Part shown: positions 48,740 through 57,096 of the stretch, in pieces | Position numbering within the stretch: position 1 is the stretch's first letter | Layout: the number at the start of each line of letters is the position of its first letter | Assembly (NCBI RefSeq): GCF_024357955.1 | Contig: NZ_JANEYT010000008.1 | Location: forward strand, 57,478 to 121,477 | Reading direction: 5' to 3' | Source of the DNA: Photobacterium pectinilyticum | Lineage (GTDB): Bacteria > Pseudomonadota > Gammaproteobacteria > Enterobacterales > Vibrionaceae | Length of the DNA: 64,000 nt | Translations under genes and position numbers: made by a program | Notes under the pieces: model-generated | The model's input: only the letters and a program-made list of their open reading frames with translations | What the model was told of the DNA's origin: nothing | Databases searched by the model: none

Positions 48740-49082
48740 AAACACAATATCCCTTCACCAGATATATAACAATTTACCGAAGCTGTAATCTGGAGAAGAA
48801 ATTATACCAACCTATATAAATATTTGATCAGTCTTGCTGGTTAAAATCGCTGTTCCCTGCATTAGATATTTTGTAATTAAAGCCACTAGTTACTGCAATA
48901 TCTGCCTTGATAACAACAATTTTTCCAGTGCAAATACTTGATCAACTACTTATCCATATTGGTTTTACACAACCGTCAATTGGTTAAATTATTATCTCTA
49001 TTTATAGCAATTAAATTTAACCACTATTAATAAGCCAAGGTAATGCACTGCAACCACATGTAAAACATAGAGTACAAACAAC
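48740..49082 (+). pseudogene. Decayed fragment of the HflK-like SPFH gene
   Basis: Two blocks match the third SPFH gene: 48745-48802 (CCCTTCACCAG..., versus 46402-46456) and 48980-49082 (ATTAATAAGCC..., ACATGTAAAA..., TACAAACAA, versus about 46465-46574). They correspond to residues 114-172; the rest of the gene is missing. The blocks are split by a 166-bp repeat element. No reading frame survives. Together with the duplicated terminator it shows that the second phosphatase arose by tandem duplication. Confidence 0.78.
48802..48967 (+). repeat. 166-bp terminal-inverted-repeat element (MITE-like), full-length copy
   Basis: Starts TTATACCAACCT and ends ATTGGTTTTA, imperfect inverted termini. 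Two internal near-identical segments, ATAAATATTTGATCA and GCAAATACTTGATCA, lie near each end. No ORF inside. It is inserted in the SPFH pseudogene. Related copies lie at 30787 (left part) and 58300 (deleted form). Confidence 0.7.
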
Positions 49083-49269
49083 CGGTATACAATTACCCAT
49101 GGTAAAAAAGGTGACAATGATTATTACTTACATTATTAACATTGTCACAAATGATAATACACTCAGTAAAATAAATGTTTAATATTAATTATTAAATGTT
49201 AAACATCAACTTAATACTTCACCTCTATATTAACTCTATCAAAACCAACTAACTATCAAGGATATAGTA

Positions 49270-50769
49270 GTGAACCATAAATTATCTGCAGTCGCATTAG
49301 CTACCTCGCTTATTATTACTGGTTGTAACAGTAGTAGCTCTGACGGACCTAAAACTGGAACACCTGTGGCTAAAGCAAAAAATGTTATCTTGATGATTTC
49401 AGATGGTGCAAGTGATGGAGCATGGGATATTGCATCTTTTTATGAGCACGGAGAGCTGGCAAATAAAGTTGCACCATACAATGCGATGGAACACCGCTAT
49501 GCCATGACAACTTACCCGCTTAACACAAATTCTACCCCTGCCGAAGATTGTACTCCAGAAGCACTTGAGCCTGAGTACACTTATGATCCAGAGAAGGCAT
49601 GGGATGATACTCGAGTCGATGACGAAAATGCTCGTCGCATGTTTAAAGGTTACGAACACCTAAACGATGGCTGGACTGACTCAGCTGCAGCCGGTACAGC
49701 ACTGGCTACAGGTACGAAATCTTATAACCAAGCAATCAGTGTTAATAACTGCGGCGAGCCTCTTAAGCTAATTACTGAATATGCAAAAGATGCGGGCATG
49801 AGCACTGGCGTAGTGTCTTCCGTAAACATTAACCATGCAACCTTGGCGGTATTTGGTACCACAAATACTTCTCGCTATGAGAACCATGAGCTAGCTTACG
49901 ATATGCTAACACGTGGCCACCTAGACCTAATCATGGGTACAGGCCACCCACACTATGATAACAATGGTGATCGCCGTAGCTCACCAACATATAGCACGAT
50001 TAGCGAAGAAGACTGGGAAGACGTATTGGCAGGAAAGATCTATCCGAAAGGAAGCAACCTGCCATGGAGCTTTATGGATAGCTTCAACGAATTCACTGCC
50101 CTAGCAAATGATTATGCATCGGCAGAGCTAATGGAAGGACCATTGCTAGCAATGCCTCGCACAGGCAGCACTATGCAACAGAGCCGCTCTAAATCAGGCT
50201 GTAATGACGCCAGCGAAGCTTTTGGTTGTGAACTAAATCAAAATATGCCGTCTCTAAAAATGATGACACAGGGTGCATTGAACTACCTAAGCCAAAACGA
50301 GAACGGTTTCTTCGTTATGGTTGAAGGTGGTGCTGTCGACTGGGCTGCTCACGCGAACGATACCGCTCGCATCATCGAAGAGCAAATCGACTTCAATGAC
50401 TCAGTAAGCGCTGTGATTGAGTGGGTAGAGGCAAACAGCAGCTGGGATGAGACCCTGCTAATCGTCACCACGGACCACGGTAACTCGTACGTTCTGGGTG
50501 ATAACTCTGACATTGAAGCATACGCAGCAGTAGAAAACGCGGGAGCATTTTCCACTCCAGAAGTTAAATACTTCAGTGGCGACCACACAACTGAACTAGT
50601 ACGCCTATATGCTAAAGGCGCGGGTGCGGCACTGTTCAAAGACTACTTCGATGGACACGACCCTTACTACGCAGAGATGTACCGTAACGATGGTGCAACC
50701 GGTGATTACTTCGACAACACTAACGTTTTTGATGTGATGAGGTCGGTCATCGATGAAGATTCTATGTAA
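49270..50769 (+). CDS. Lipoprotein alkaline phosphatase, copy 2
   Basis: 499 residues from GTG 49270, preceded by CAAGGATATAGTA. Signal peptide and lipobox IITG-C (Cys19). All catalytic motifs of copy 1 are kept (SDGASDGAW, TDSAAAGTALATGTKS, EGGAVDWAAHAND, TTDHGNS, SGDHTTELV), and most of the sequence is alike by eye. Main differences are in the loop after residue 85 and the segment near 300-320. Upstream 636 bases (48634-49269) contain the SPFH remnant and repeat element, then an AT-rich stretch with an inverted repeat at 49111-49148. Confidence 0.9.
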   Translation: MNHKLSAVALATSLIITGCNSSSSDGPKTGTPVAKAKNVILMISDGASDGAWDIASFYEHGELANKVAPYNAMEHRYAMTTYPLNTNSTPAEDCTPEALEPEYTYDPEKAWDDTRVDDENARRMFKGYEHLNDGWTDSAAAGTALATGTKSYNQAISVNNCGEPLKLITEYAKDAGMSTGVVSSVNINHATLAVFGTTNTSRYENHELAYDMLTRGHLDLIMGTGHPHYDNNGDRRSSPTYSTISEEDWEDVLAGKIYPKGSNLPWSFMDSFNEFTALANDYASAELMEGPLLAMPRTGSTMQQSRSKSGCNDASEAFGCELNQNMPSLKMMTQGALNYLSQNENGFFVMVEGGAVDWAAHANDTARIIEEQIDFNDSVSAVIEWVEANSSWDETLLIVTTDHGNSYVLGDNSDIEAYAAVENAGAFSTPEVKYFSGDHTTELVRLYAKGAGAALFKDYFDGHDPYYAEMYRNDGATGDYFDNTNVFDVMRSVIDEDSM

Positions 50770-50802
50770 GTTTAAACATAGTTGAGCATACTGTTTGACT
50801 TT

Positions 50803-50836
50803 AAGAGCCTGCTATTTATTTAGCGGGCTCTTTTTT
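50803..50836 (+). terminator. Terminator after phosphatase copy 2
   Basis: AAGAGCCTGC and CGGGCTCTT with a T-run; the same hairpin as after copy 1, including the preceding ACATAGTTGA and CTGTTTGAC sequence. Confidence 0.92.
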
Positions 50837-50841
50837 ATGCT

Positions 50842-51075
50842 AGCAACAATCTGTACCAACCTCACACGTACAGCTTTCCCTTCTCTTTTCACCGAAAAGC
50901 GATCGCTTATCAAGATCTTGAAAAACTGATTTGGCTTACCCCAGAAAGTTCAAGGGATGATCAGCTTGTACAGCTTTTGGGCTATTTGAACCCAAAAGCT
51001 TATATTCCTGTACACGGTTATCTAGTTGAAAATCAATGTATATCTATTTCAGTTACTTACAACTTAGTGTTCAAC
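50842..51075 (+). other. Open frame without start codon, possible gene remnant
   Basis: The frame is open from 50824 to 51168 but holds no ATG; TTG at 50977 is the only listed start. The central translation, DLEKLIWLTPESSRDDQLV and QLLGYLNPKAY, looks protein-like. No family recognised. It overlaps the pilTU terminator. Probably the edge of a lost gene, or chance. Confidence 0.25.
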
Positions 51076-51076
51076 A

Positions 51077-51113
51077 AAAAAAGTATTAGGATCATTACAA
51101 CCCTAATACTTTT
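51077..51113 (-). terminator. Terminator after pilT-pilU
   Basis: On the minus strand AAAAGTATTAGG, 11-nt loop, CCTAATACTTTTTTT: 12-bp stem and a long T-run, 36 bases after the pilU stop. Confidence 0.9.
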
Positions 51114-51148
51114 GACTACCCATAGGAAGATCGGGGTGATCCGTAAGA

Positions 51149-52255
51149 TCAGCCCATGTCGACGGTGACCCCAGACAATGCATTCATACTTCGTTGACTC
51201 TTATTTCCCACTTTAATCATCAAGCGCAGATCGTTGGCTGAATCAGCATGGTGCAAGGCATCCTGCTCGGTGATCTTGCCGGTGCTGTATAGGTCATAGA
51301 GCGACTGATCGAAGGTCATCATCCCCGACTCATTCGATTTGGCCATGGTCTCTTTGATCTCATGAAGCTCGCCGCGACGGATCAAGTCCGCGACCCTCGG
51401 GGTGTTGATCAACAACTCAAAAGCACCATGCCTACCGATCCCATGCGCATCAGGGATCAACTGCTGGGCCAAGATACATTTAAGGTTCAAAGACAGGTCG
51501 AACAGAAACTGCTCACGGCGCTCTTTCGGCACTAAATGCAAGATCCGCTCTAGTGCCTGATTGGCATTGTTGGCGTGCAGGGTCGCCATACACAGATGTC
51601 CGGTCTCGGCAAAGTTCATCGCATATTCCATGGTCTCTGGAGTACGGATTTCACCAATCAGGATCATATCCGGTGCCTGGCGCAGGGAGTTTTTCAGCGC
51701 CACTTCGTAGCTTTCGGTGTCCAGCCCCACCTCGCGCTGGGTGATGATGCACTTGTTGTGCTTGTGTACGAATTCAATAGGATCTTCTACCGTCAGGATA
51801 TGACCACTGCGGTTGCCATTACGGTAACCGGTCATGGCTGCCATCGACGTCGACTTGCCCGACCCGGTCGCGCCAACAACCAATACCAGCCCACGTTTGG
51901 CCAGTGCCATCTTCTGCATATCCATCGGTAGGTTAAGTGAAAGAAAATCCGGGATTTCCGTTTCAATACGGCGGATCACCATCCCCGGTAATTCTCGCTG
52001 CCAGAAAGCGCTGACCCGGAAGCGATACTCCCCCCTTACCAGGGCAAAGTTAGCCTCTTTGCTGGCACGGTATTCCGCCACTTGCTCACTGTCCATCGCC
52101 TCACCAAACATCTGCTCGATGGCTTTAAGATCGAGCGTATCGCCAAGGGGGTGGAGGTTGCCATCAATGCGGAGTAAACAAGGGGAATCAACCGTAATAT
52201 AGAGATCCGAGGCCTTGCGGCTGACCATTTCGTTCAGTGCATGCTGTAACGTCAT
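51149..52255 (-). CDS. pilU: PilU, type IV pilus retraction ATPase accessory
   Basis: 368 residues from ATG 52255 (AGAGAG site); an in-frame GTG at 52270 overlaps the pilT stop. Walker A GATGSGKST (about 128-136), Asp box, Walker B (MILIGEIRTPETM) and His box (GHLCMATLHANNA) are intact. PilU assists PilT-driven retraction, needed in Vibrio for strong pili forces and DNA uptake. Co-transcribed after pilT. Confidence 0.95.
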   Translation of the reverse strand: MTLQHALNEMVSRKASDLYITVDSPCLLRIDGNLHPLGDTLDLKAIEQMFGEAMDSEQVAEYRASKEANFALVRGEYRFRVSAFWQRELPGMVIRRIETEIPDFLSLNLPMDMQKMALAKRGLVLVVGATGSGKSTSMAAMTGYRNGNRSGHILTVEDPIEFVHKHNKCIITQREVGLDTESYEVALKNSLRQAPDMILIGEIRTPETMEYAMNFAETGHLCMATLHANNANQALERILHLVPKERREQFLFDLSLNLKCILAQQLIPDAHGIGRHGAFELLINTPRVADLIRRGELHEIKETMAKSNESGMMTFDQSLYDLYSTGKITEQDALHHADSANDLRLMIKVGNKSQRSMNALSGVTVDMG

Positions 52256-52269
52256 TCTCTCTATCCCCA

Positions 52270-53307
52270 CTAAAACTGCGAAAAGCCAGAGTCCACGACC
52301 CGGCGTCCTTCCTCGGCCTCCACCAGCCCCTGGGCGACCAGCATCTTGACACTCTGATCCATGGTCTGCATTCCCATCGCCGAGCCTGTCTGGATCATTG
52401 AGAACATCTGCGCCACCTTGTCTTCCCGGATCAAGTTACGAATCGCCGGTGTCGCCATCATCACCTCATGGGCGGCAATACGTCCGCCACTGGTACACTT
52501 GAGCAGGCTCTGCGATACCACCGCACGTAGCGACTCCGACAACATGGATCGGACCATCGCCTTGTCATTGCCCGGGAACACATCGATGATCCTATCGACG
52601 GTCTTGGCCGCCGAACTGGTATGCAAGGTTCCCAGCACCAAATGGCCGGTTTCTGCCGCCGTCAGGGCCAAGCTGATCGTCTCGCGGTCACGGAGCTCAC
52701 CGACCACAATCACATCAGGATCTTCACGTAGCGAAGAGCGCAAGGCATTATGGAAGCTGTGAGTATCACGGTGAACCTCACGCTGGTTGATAAGGCAACG
52801 CTTGCCGGTGTGGATGAATTCCACCGGATCTTCAATAGTCAGGATATGGCAGTTTGAATTCTCGTTGATGTAATCCACCAACGCAGCAATCGTGGTCGAT
52901 TTACCTGAGCCTGTAGCCCCGGTCACCAACACCAATCCACGTGGAAGCTGGGCGATCTGATAAAAAACATCAGGCACACCCAGTGACTCCAGAGTCGGGA
53001 TCTTGACCGGTATCGTTCTAAATACCGCTGCACTGCCCCTTGCTTGCCTGAATGCATTGACACGAAAGCGCCCAACATCGGGTAATTCAAACGAGAAATC
53101 GACTTCTAGTCGCTCTTCAAACTCCCGGCGCTGGGCATCATTCATTATATCGAATACCAAACGGTGTACTTCTGCATGCTCCAAAGCCGGTAAACTCAGC
53201 TTGCGCACATCGCCGTCAACCCGGATCATCGGCGGAACACCAGCAGAAAGGTGCAGATCAGAGGCGTTATGCTTTACACTAAAGTCCAGTAGTTCGGTGA
53301 TATCCAT
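52270..53307 (-). CDS. pilT: PilT, type IV pilus retraction ATPase
   Basis: 345 residues from ATG 53307, preceded by GGGGA; an upstream in-frame ATG at 53328 overlaps yggS divergently and is not conserved. Walker A GATGSGKST (about 129-137), Walker B VIVVGELRDRETI, His box GHLVLGTLHTSSA and the AIRNLIRE motif near the C-terminus are typical of PilT. Divergent from yggS; in the coordinate order it precedes pilU in transcription. Confidence 0.97.
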   Translation of the reverse strand: MDITELLDFSVKHNASDLHLSAGVPPMIRVDGDVRKLSLPALEHAEVHRLVFDIMNDAQRREFEERLEVDFSFELPDVGRFRVNAFRQARGSAAVFRTIPVKIPTLESLGVPDVFYQIAQLPRGLVLVTGATGSGKSTTIAALVDYINENSNCHILTIEDPVEFIHTGKRCLINQREVHRDTHSFHNALRSSLREDPDVIVVGELRDRETISLALTAAETGHLVLGTLHTSSAAKTVDRIIDVFPGNDKAMVRSMLSESLRAVVSQSLLKCTSGGRIAAHEVMMATPAIRNLIREDKVAQMFSMIQTGSAMGMQTMDQSVKMLVAQGLVEAEEGRRVVDSGFSQF

Positions 53308-53330
53308 AAATTTTCCCCATAGAATCAATT

Positions 53331-54032
53331 ATGAATAGTATCAAGCAAAATATTGAACAGGTCATCACCCAGATCGGCCTGGCAGCAGAAAAATGCGGTA
53401 GAGATGCCGAATCAGTGCAACTGCTTGCAGTTAGCAAAACCAAACCTATTGCCGCGATAGAGGAAGCGATTGCCGCTGGCCATGCAGCATTTGGCGAAAA
53501 CTATGTTCAGGAAGGTGTCGAAAAGGTCCAGTACTTTGCCCAGCAAGGTCTCGCGTCGTCATTAAGCTGGCACTTCATTGGCCCGATCCAGTCCAACAAG
53601 ACCCGCCCGATTGCCGAGCACTTCGACTGGGTCCACTCGGTTGACCGTGCCAAGATCGCCCGCCGCCTGAGCGAGCAGCGCCCGGATGGTATGGCACCGC
53701 TCAATGTCCTGCTCCAGGTCAACACCAGTGGTGAAGACTCCAAGTCGGGACTGGATTTTGATGACGTCGACGCGCTGGCAGATGAAATCGCCACCATGCC
53801 AAACCTGGTGTTACGTGGCCTAATGTCGATTCCGCAAAAAGCCGATGATTACGACAGCCAGTTAGCTGCGTTTTCCAGCCTGGCTGAGACAATGGACAAG
53901 CTCAAGGCCAAACACCCGCAGCTTGACACCCTGTCGATGGGAATGAGTGGCGATCTGGATGCCGCCGTTGCCGCCGGCAGTACCATCGTCCGCATTGGCA
54001 CGGCTATTTTTGGTGCCCGTGATTATTCGTAG
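53331..54032 (+). CDS. yggS: YggS, PLP homeostasis protein
   Basis: 233 residues. TIM-barrel with the PLP lysine in LLAVSKTKP (about residue 36), then FGENYVQEGVEK and WHFIGPIQSNK. It controls pyridoxal phosphate and amino-acid balance. It starts only 23 bases from the pilT start on the other strand. Heads the yggS-proC-yggT-yggU group. Confidence 0.96.
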   Translation: MNSIKQNIEQVITQIGLAAEKCGRDAESVQLLAVSKTKPIAAIEEAIAAGHAAFGENYVQEGVEKVQYFAQQGLASSLSWHFIGPIQSNKTRPIAEHFDWVHSVDRAKIARRLSEQRPDGMAPLNVLLQVNTSGEDSKSGLDFDDVDALADEIATMPNLVLRGLMSIPQKADDYDSQLAAFSSLAETMDKLKAKHPQLDTLSMGMSGDLDAAVAAGSTIVRIGTAIFGARDYS

Positions 54033-54131
54033 TTCAGCGAGAATAACTTGGGTATATAATAGCCACACAATTATAACGTCTAGGAAGGACGTCATCGTCC
54101 CTCCCGGCCTTGAAAACACAAAGGATGTAAC

Positions 54132-54950
54132 ATGGAACAACGCGCGATTGCCTTCATTGGTGCCGGTAACATGGCCCGCTCTATCATCGCCGGCCTCGTT
54201 GCCAGCGGCTATGCACCGGACAAAATCACCGCGACCGCACCAAGCTCAGCCCGCCGCGAGCCGTTGGCCCGTGATTACGGGATACACACCACCGACAATA
54301 ACCTCAGCGCCGCTTCCGATGCCGATGTGATTGTATTAGCCGTTAAGCCCCAGCTGATGGAAGAGGTGTGCCGACCACTGCAGATCCTCGATTTTTCCGG
54401 CAAGCTAGTGATCTCAATTGCCGCCGGAGTGAGTGCCGAGCGCCTCAACCAGATGCTGGCAACCAAGCTGAGCCTAGTGCGGGTAATGCCCAATACCCCA
54501 TCACTGATAGGCAAAGGCATGAGCGGCCTCTTCGCCTCTAGCAGTCTCAACCCCAATGACCGTCAATTTGCCGAACACTTAATGCAGGCTGTCGGCGAAG
54601 TATGCTGGGTAGAGCAAGAGTCGGGAATTAACGGTATTATTGCCGCAGCTGGTAGTGCTCCTGCTTACTTCTTCCTGTTTATGGAAGCGATGCAGGCAGA
54701 AGCCATCAAGCAAGGTTTTCCCCCCGAGCAAGCCCGTATGTTGGTACAGCAGTCGGCGCTTGGCGCCGCAGAAATGGTCGTTGCCAACCCGGATACAGAC
54801 CTAGCGACCCTGCGTGCCCAGGTAACCTCGAAAGGGGGTACAACTGCCGAGGCAATCCGCACTTTCAACGAGTGCCAACTTAGTGATACCGTAGCAAAAG
54901 CAATGCGTGCTGCCGTTTCCCGTGCTGAAGAAATGGAAAAATTATTTTAA
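54132..54950 (+). CDS. proC: ProC, pyrroline-5-carboxylate reductase
   Basis: 272 residues. NADPH-binding motif IAFIGAGNMARSIIAGL (about 5-21), the VMPNTPSLIGKG segment (about 118-129), and the C-terminal TSKGGTTAEAI signature (about 235-245). Final step of proline synthesis. A -10 like TATAAT at 54055-54060 overlaps a repeat half-site ACTTGGGTATA. Ten bases before yggT. Confidence 0.97.
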   Translation: MEQRAIAFIGAGNMARSIIAGLVASGYAPDKITATAPSSARREPLARDYGIHTTDNNLSAASDADVIVLAVKPQLMEEVCRPLQILDFSGKLVISIAAGVSAERLNQMLATKLSLVRVMPNTPSLIGKGMSGLFASSSLNPNDRQFAEHLMQAVGEVCWVEQESGINGIIAAAGSAPAYFFLFMEAMQAEAIKQGFPPEQARMLVQQSALGAAEMVVANPDTDLATLRAQVTSKGGTTAEAIRTFNECQLSDTVAKAMRAAVSRAEEMEKLF

Positions 54951-54959
54951 GGTTAGTAT

Positions 54960-55514
54960 ATGAACTCAATTGGTTTTCTTGTCAGTACCCTATTTGATCT
55001 CTACATAATGGTCGTGCTGCTGCGCATCTGGCTCCAGTGGGCGCGTGCCGATTTTTACAATCCGTTTTCGCAGTTTATCATCAAGGCAACCCAGCCGGTC
55101 GTCGGCCCGCTGCGCCGCATTATTCCGTCAATTGGCTCACTGGATGTCGCCACCCTGCTGTTTGCCTACATCCTGAGTATGGGTAAGTTCATCCTCCTGC
55201 AGTTGGTGCTGGGCGGTGGCTTTATGTTTACCCCTGAATACTTCTGGATTGGCGCCCTATCATTAGTGAAAGCCGCTGGTGGCCTGCTGTTCTGGGTACT
55301 ACTGCTACGCGCTATCCTAAGCTGGGTCAGCCAAGGCCGCAGCCCTGTTGAATATGTAATGCACCAACTTACCGAGCCATTGACAGCCCCTATCCGCCGT
55401 ATTATCCCTGCAATGGGTGGCCTGGATCTGAGTGTATTGGTTCTGTTCCTTGGCCTGCAGTTTGCCAATTTCCTGATCGGTGACGTTGTCGGCCCGATCT
55501 GGTTCCAGCTATGA
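54960..55514 (+). CDS. yggT: YggT family membrane protein
   Basis: 184 residues with two tandem YGGT repeats: [19 protein letters not shown] / [12 protein letters not shown] and [20 protein letters not shown] / [14 protein letters not shown]. Four to six hydrophobic helices. Related to plant CCB3/YlmG that affect septum and cytochrome b6 assembly; bacterial role not settled. Overlaps yggU by four bases. Confidence 0.93.
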   Translation: MNSIGFLVSTLFDLYIMVVLLRIWLQWARADFYNPFSQFIIKATQPVVGPLRRIIPSIGSLDVATLLFAYILSMGKFILLQLVLGGGFMFTPEYFWIGALSLVKAAGGLLFWVLLLRAILSWVSQGRSPVEYVMHQLTEPLTAPIRRIIPAMGGLDLSVLVLFLGLQFANFLIGDVVGPIWFQL

Positions 55515-55804
55515 GCCAACAGGCCGTTTACCTTGATGGTGACGATCTGATCTTAAGGCTCTATATTCAGCCCAAGGCCAGCCGTGACCAACTGGTTGGC
55601 CTGCATGGTGATGAAATCAAAGTGGCGATCACCGCCCCGCCGGTTGATGGCAAGGCCAATGCCCATCTGACTAAGTACCTGTCCAAACAGTTCAAGGTCG
55701 CCAAGGGGCAGATTGACATAGAAAAAGGGGAGCTAGGACGTCACAAGCAAGTGCGAATCACGGCCCCCAAGGTTATCCCCGAGCCCATCAAAGCTCTGTT
55801 ATAA
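55511..55804 (+). CDS. yggU: YggU (UPF0235/DUF167) protein
   Basis: 97 residues. Motifs [21 protein letters not shown] and [14 protein letters not shown] (about 38-51). Conserved small protein of unknown role, always beside yggT. Ends in a terminator. Confidence 0.94.
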   Translation: MSQQAVYLDGDDLILRLYIQPKASRDQLVGLHGDEIKVAITAPPVDGKANAHLTKYLSKQFKVAKGQIDIEKGELGRHKQVRITAPKVIPEPIKALL

Positions 55805-55819
55805 CCAACTGCGATTTCC

Positions 55820-55855
55820 AGCCCGGCGTCCCCCAATACGCCGGGCTGTTTTTTT
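55820..55855 (+). terminator. Terminator after yggU
   Basis: AGCCCGGCGT, 8-nt loop, ACGCCGGGCT then GTTTTTTT. Confidence 0.95.
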
Positions 55856-55950
55856 ATCAGGCGATGTCGTCTGACTATAATGGAACTAAGCAATACCCAC
55901 TCCCGGTGCAGGGACAACCCCCGACCCAGTGCGTATAAAAGGATAATAAA

Positions 55951-56388
55951 ATGACTCGTTTTTTCAGCTTATTTGCCCTGTTACTTACCAGCTTGGGTGC
56001 AACCTTCCCGGTCCATGCCGAGCAGTTCGAAAAAATCGGTAATTTGGAGGTTCACTACTCCAGCTTCCCATCAACATTTCTCACCCCCGATGTTGCCAGT
56101 ACATACAAAATCCAGCGCAGCCGGTATTCCGCCGTGATCAATGTCACCGTGCTTGATGCAGATAAGCCGGGAAAACCGGCAGTAACAGCGGTACTCAATG
56201 GTCAAGCCAAAAACCTACTCGGCAGCGTAAAGAACCTCTCTTTCCGCGAGCTCAGGGAAGGTAAAGCGATTTATTACATCGCTGAAATCAAACATGCCAA
56301 TGAAGAGCGCTTCAGTTTCTCCATCGACATATCCCACAACGGCACCCGAGGCAACATCACGTTTGACCAGACTTTTTATGTCGACTAA
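55951..56388 (+). CDS. DUF4426 periplasmic protein
   Basis: 145 residues with a signal peptide cleaved around AHA/VHA-EQ (about residue 24). The DUF4426 domain starts FEKIGNLEVHYSSFPSTFL and contains SRYSAVINVTVLD. Occurs between yggU and rdgB in Vibrionaceae. Function unknown; exported single-domain beta protein. Confidence 0.88.
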   Translation: MTRFFSLFALLLTSLGATFPVHAEQFEKIGNLEVHYSSFPSTFLTPDVASTYKIQRSRYSAVINVTVLDADKPGKPAVTAVLNGQAKNLLGSVKNLSFRELREGKAIYYIAEIKHANEERFSFSIDISHNGTRGNITFDQTFYVD

Positions 56389-56425
56389 GCCATGTGTGCA
56401 ATAACGTTCAAAGAATGTATTTACA

Positions 56426-56449
56426 GGGAGCCTAGCGCTCCCCTTTTAA
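56426..56449 (+). terminator. Terminator after the DUF4426 gene
   Basis: GGGAGC, CTAGC, GCTCCC followed by CTTTTAATTT. The T-run is short, so efficiency may be partial. Confidence 0.7.
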
Positions 56450-56499
56450 TTTCCGGGCAGTGAGATAAGATAGCGCCCTCTTTATTGTGAGGAACTGTG

Positions 56500-57093
56500 A
56501 TGAGCAAATTAGTACTGGCTACTGGTAATCAGGGCAAAGTGAAAGAAATGGCGAGCCTGCTGGCTGATTTCGGCTTCGATGTGGTTGCCCAGAGCGATTA
56601 CAACGTCTCTTCGGTTGCCGAGACAGGCACCACCTTTATCGAAAACGCTATCATCAAAGCTCGCCATGCCGCCAAGGAAACCGGTTTGCCAGCGATTGCC
56701 GATGACTCAGGCCTTGAAGTCGACTACCTCAAGGGAGCACCGGGGATCTATTCTGCCCGGTTCGCAGGTGAAGATGCCTCAGATGAAGAAAACCTGCAAA
56801 AGCTGCTAACAGAAATGGAAGGGGTAGCGCCAGAGCAGCGTACCGCCCGCTTCCATTGCGTACTGGTGATGATGCGCCACGAGAATGATCCTACCCCGTT
56901 AGTCTGCCACGGCAGTTGGGAAGGCCAGATCCTGACCGAAGCCCATGGTGAGAATGGCTTTGGTTATGATCCCATTTTCTGGGTACCTGAAGATCAGTGT
57001 TCTTCAGCACAGCTTGAACCAGCCCGCAAGAAACAACTATCACACCGAGGCAAAGCCCTAACCAAGCTCTTTGCCGCCCTGAAGGAAGCATAA
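56500..57093 (+). CDS. rdgB: RdgB, dITP/XTP pyrophosphatase
   Basis: 197 residues from ATG 56500; the preceding GTG (56497) is also in frame. [14 protein letters not shown] (about 4-17), the [25 protein letters not shown] segment and the C-terminal LSHRGKAL are the HAM1 signatures. It removes non-canonical purine nucleotides. Ends 3 bases before hemW; a two-gene unit. Confidence 0.97.
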   Translation: MSKLVLATGNQGKVKEMASLLADFGFDVVAQSDYNVSSVAETGTTFIENAIIKARHAAKETGLPAIADDSGLEVDYLKGAPGIYSARFAGEDASDEENLQKLLTEMEGVAPEQRTARFHCVLVMMRHENDPTPLVCHGSWEGQILTEAHGENGFGYDPIFWVPEDQCSSAQLEPARKKQLSHRGKALTKLFAALKEA

Positions 57094-57096
57094 ACC

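Noticed and set aside
48634..49269. Small protein genes in the phosphatase spacer
   Set aside because: No open frame of note; the region is explained by the SPFH remnant and the repeat element.
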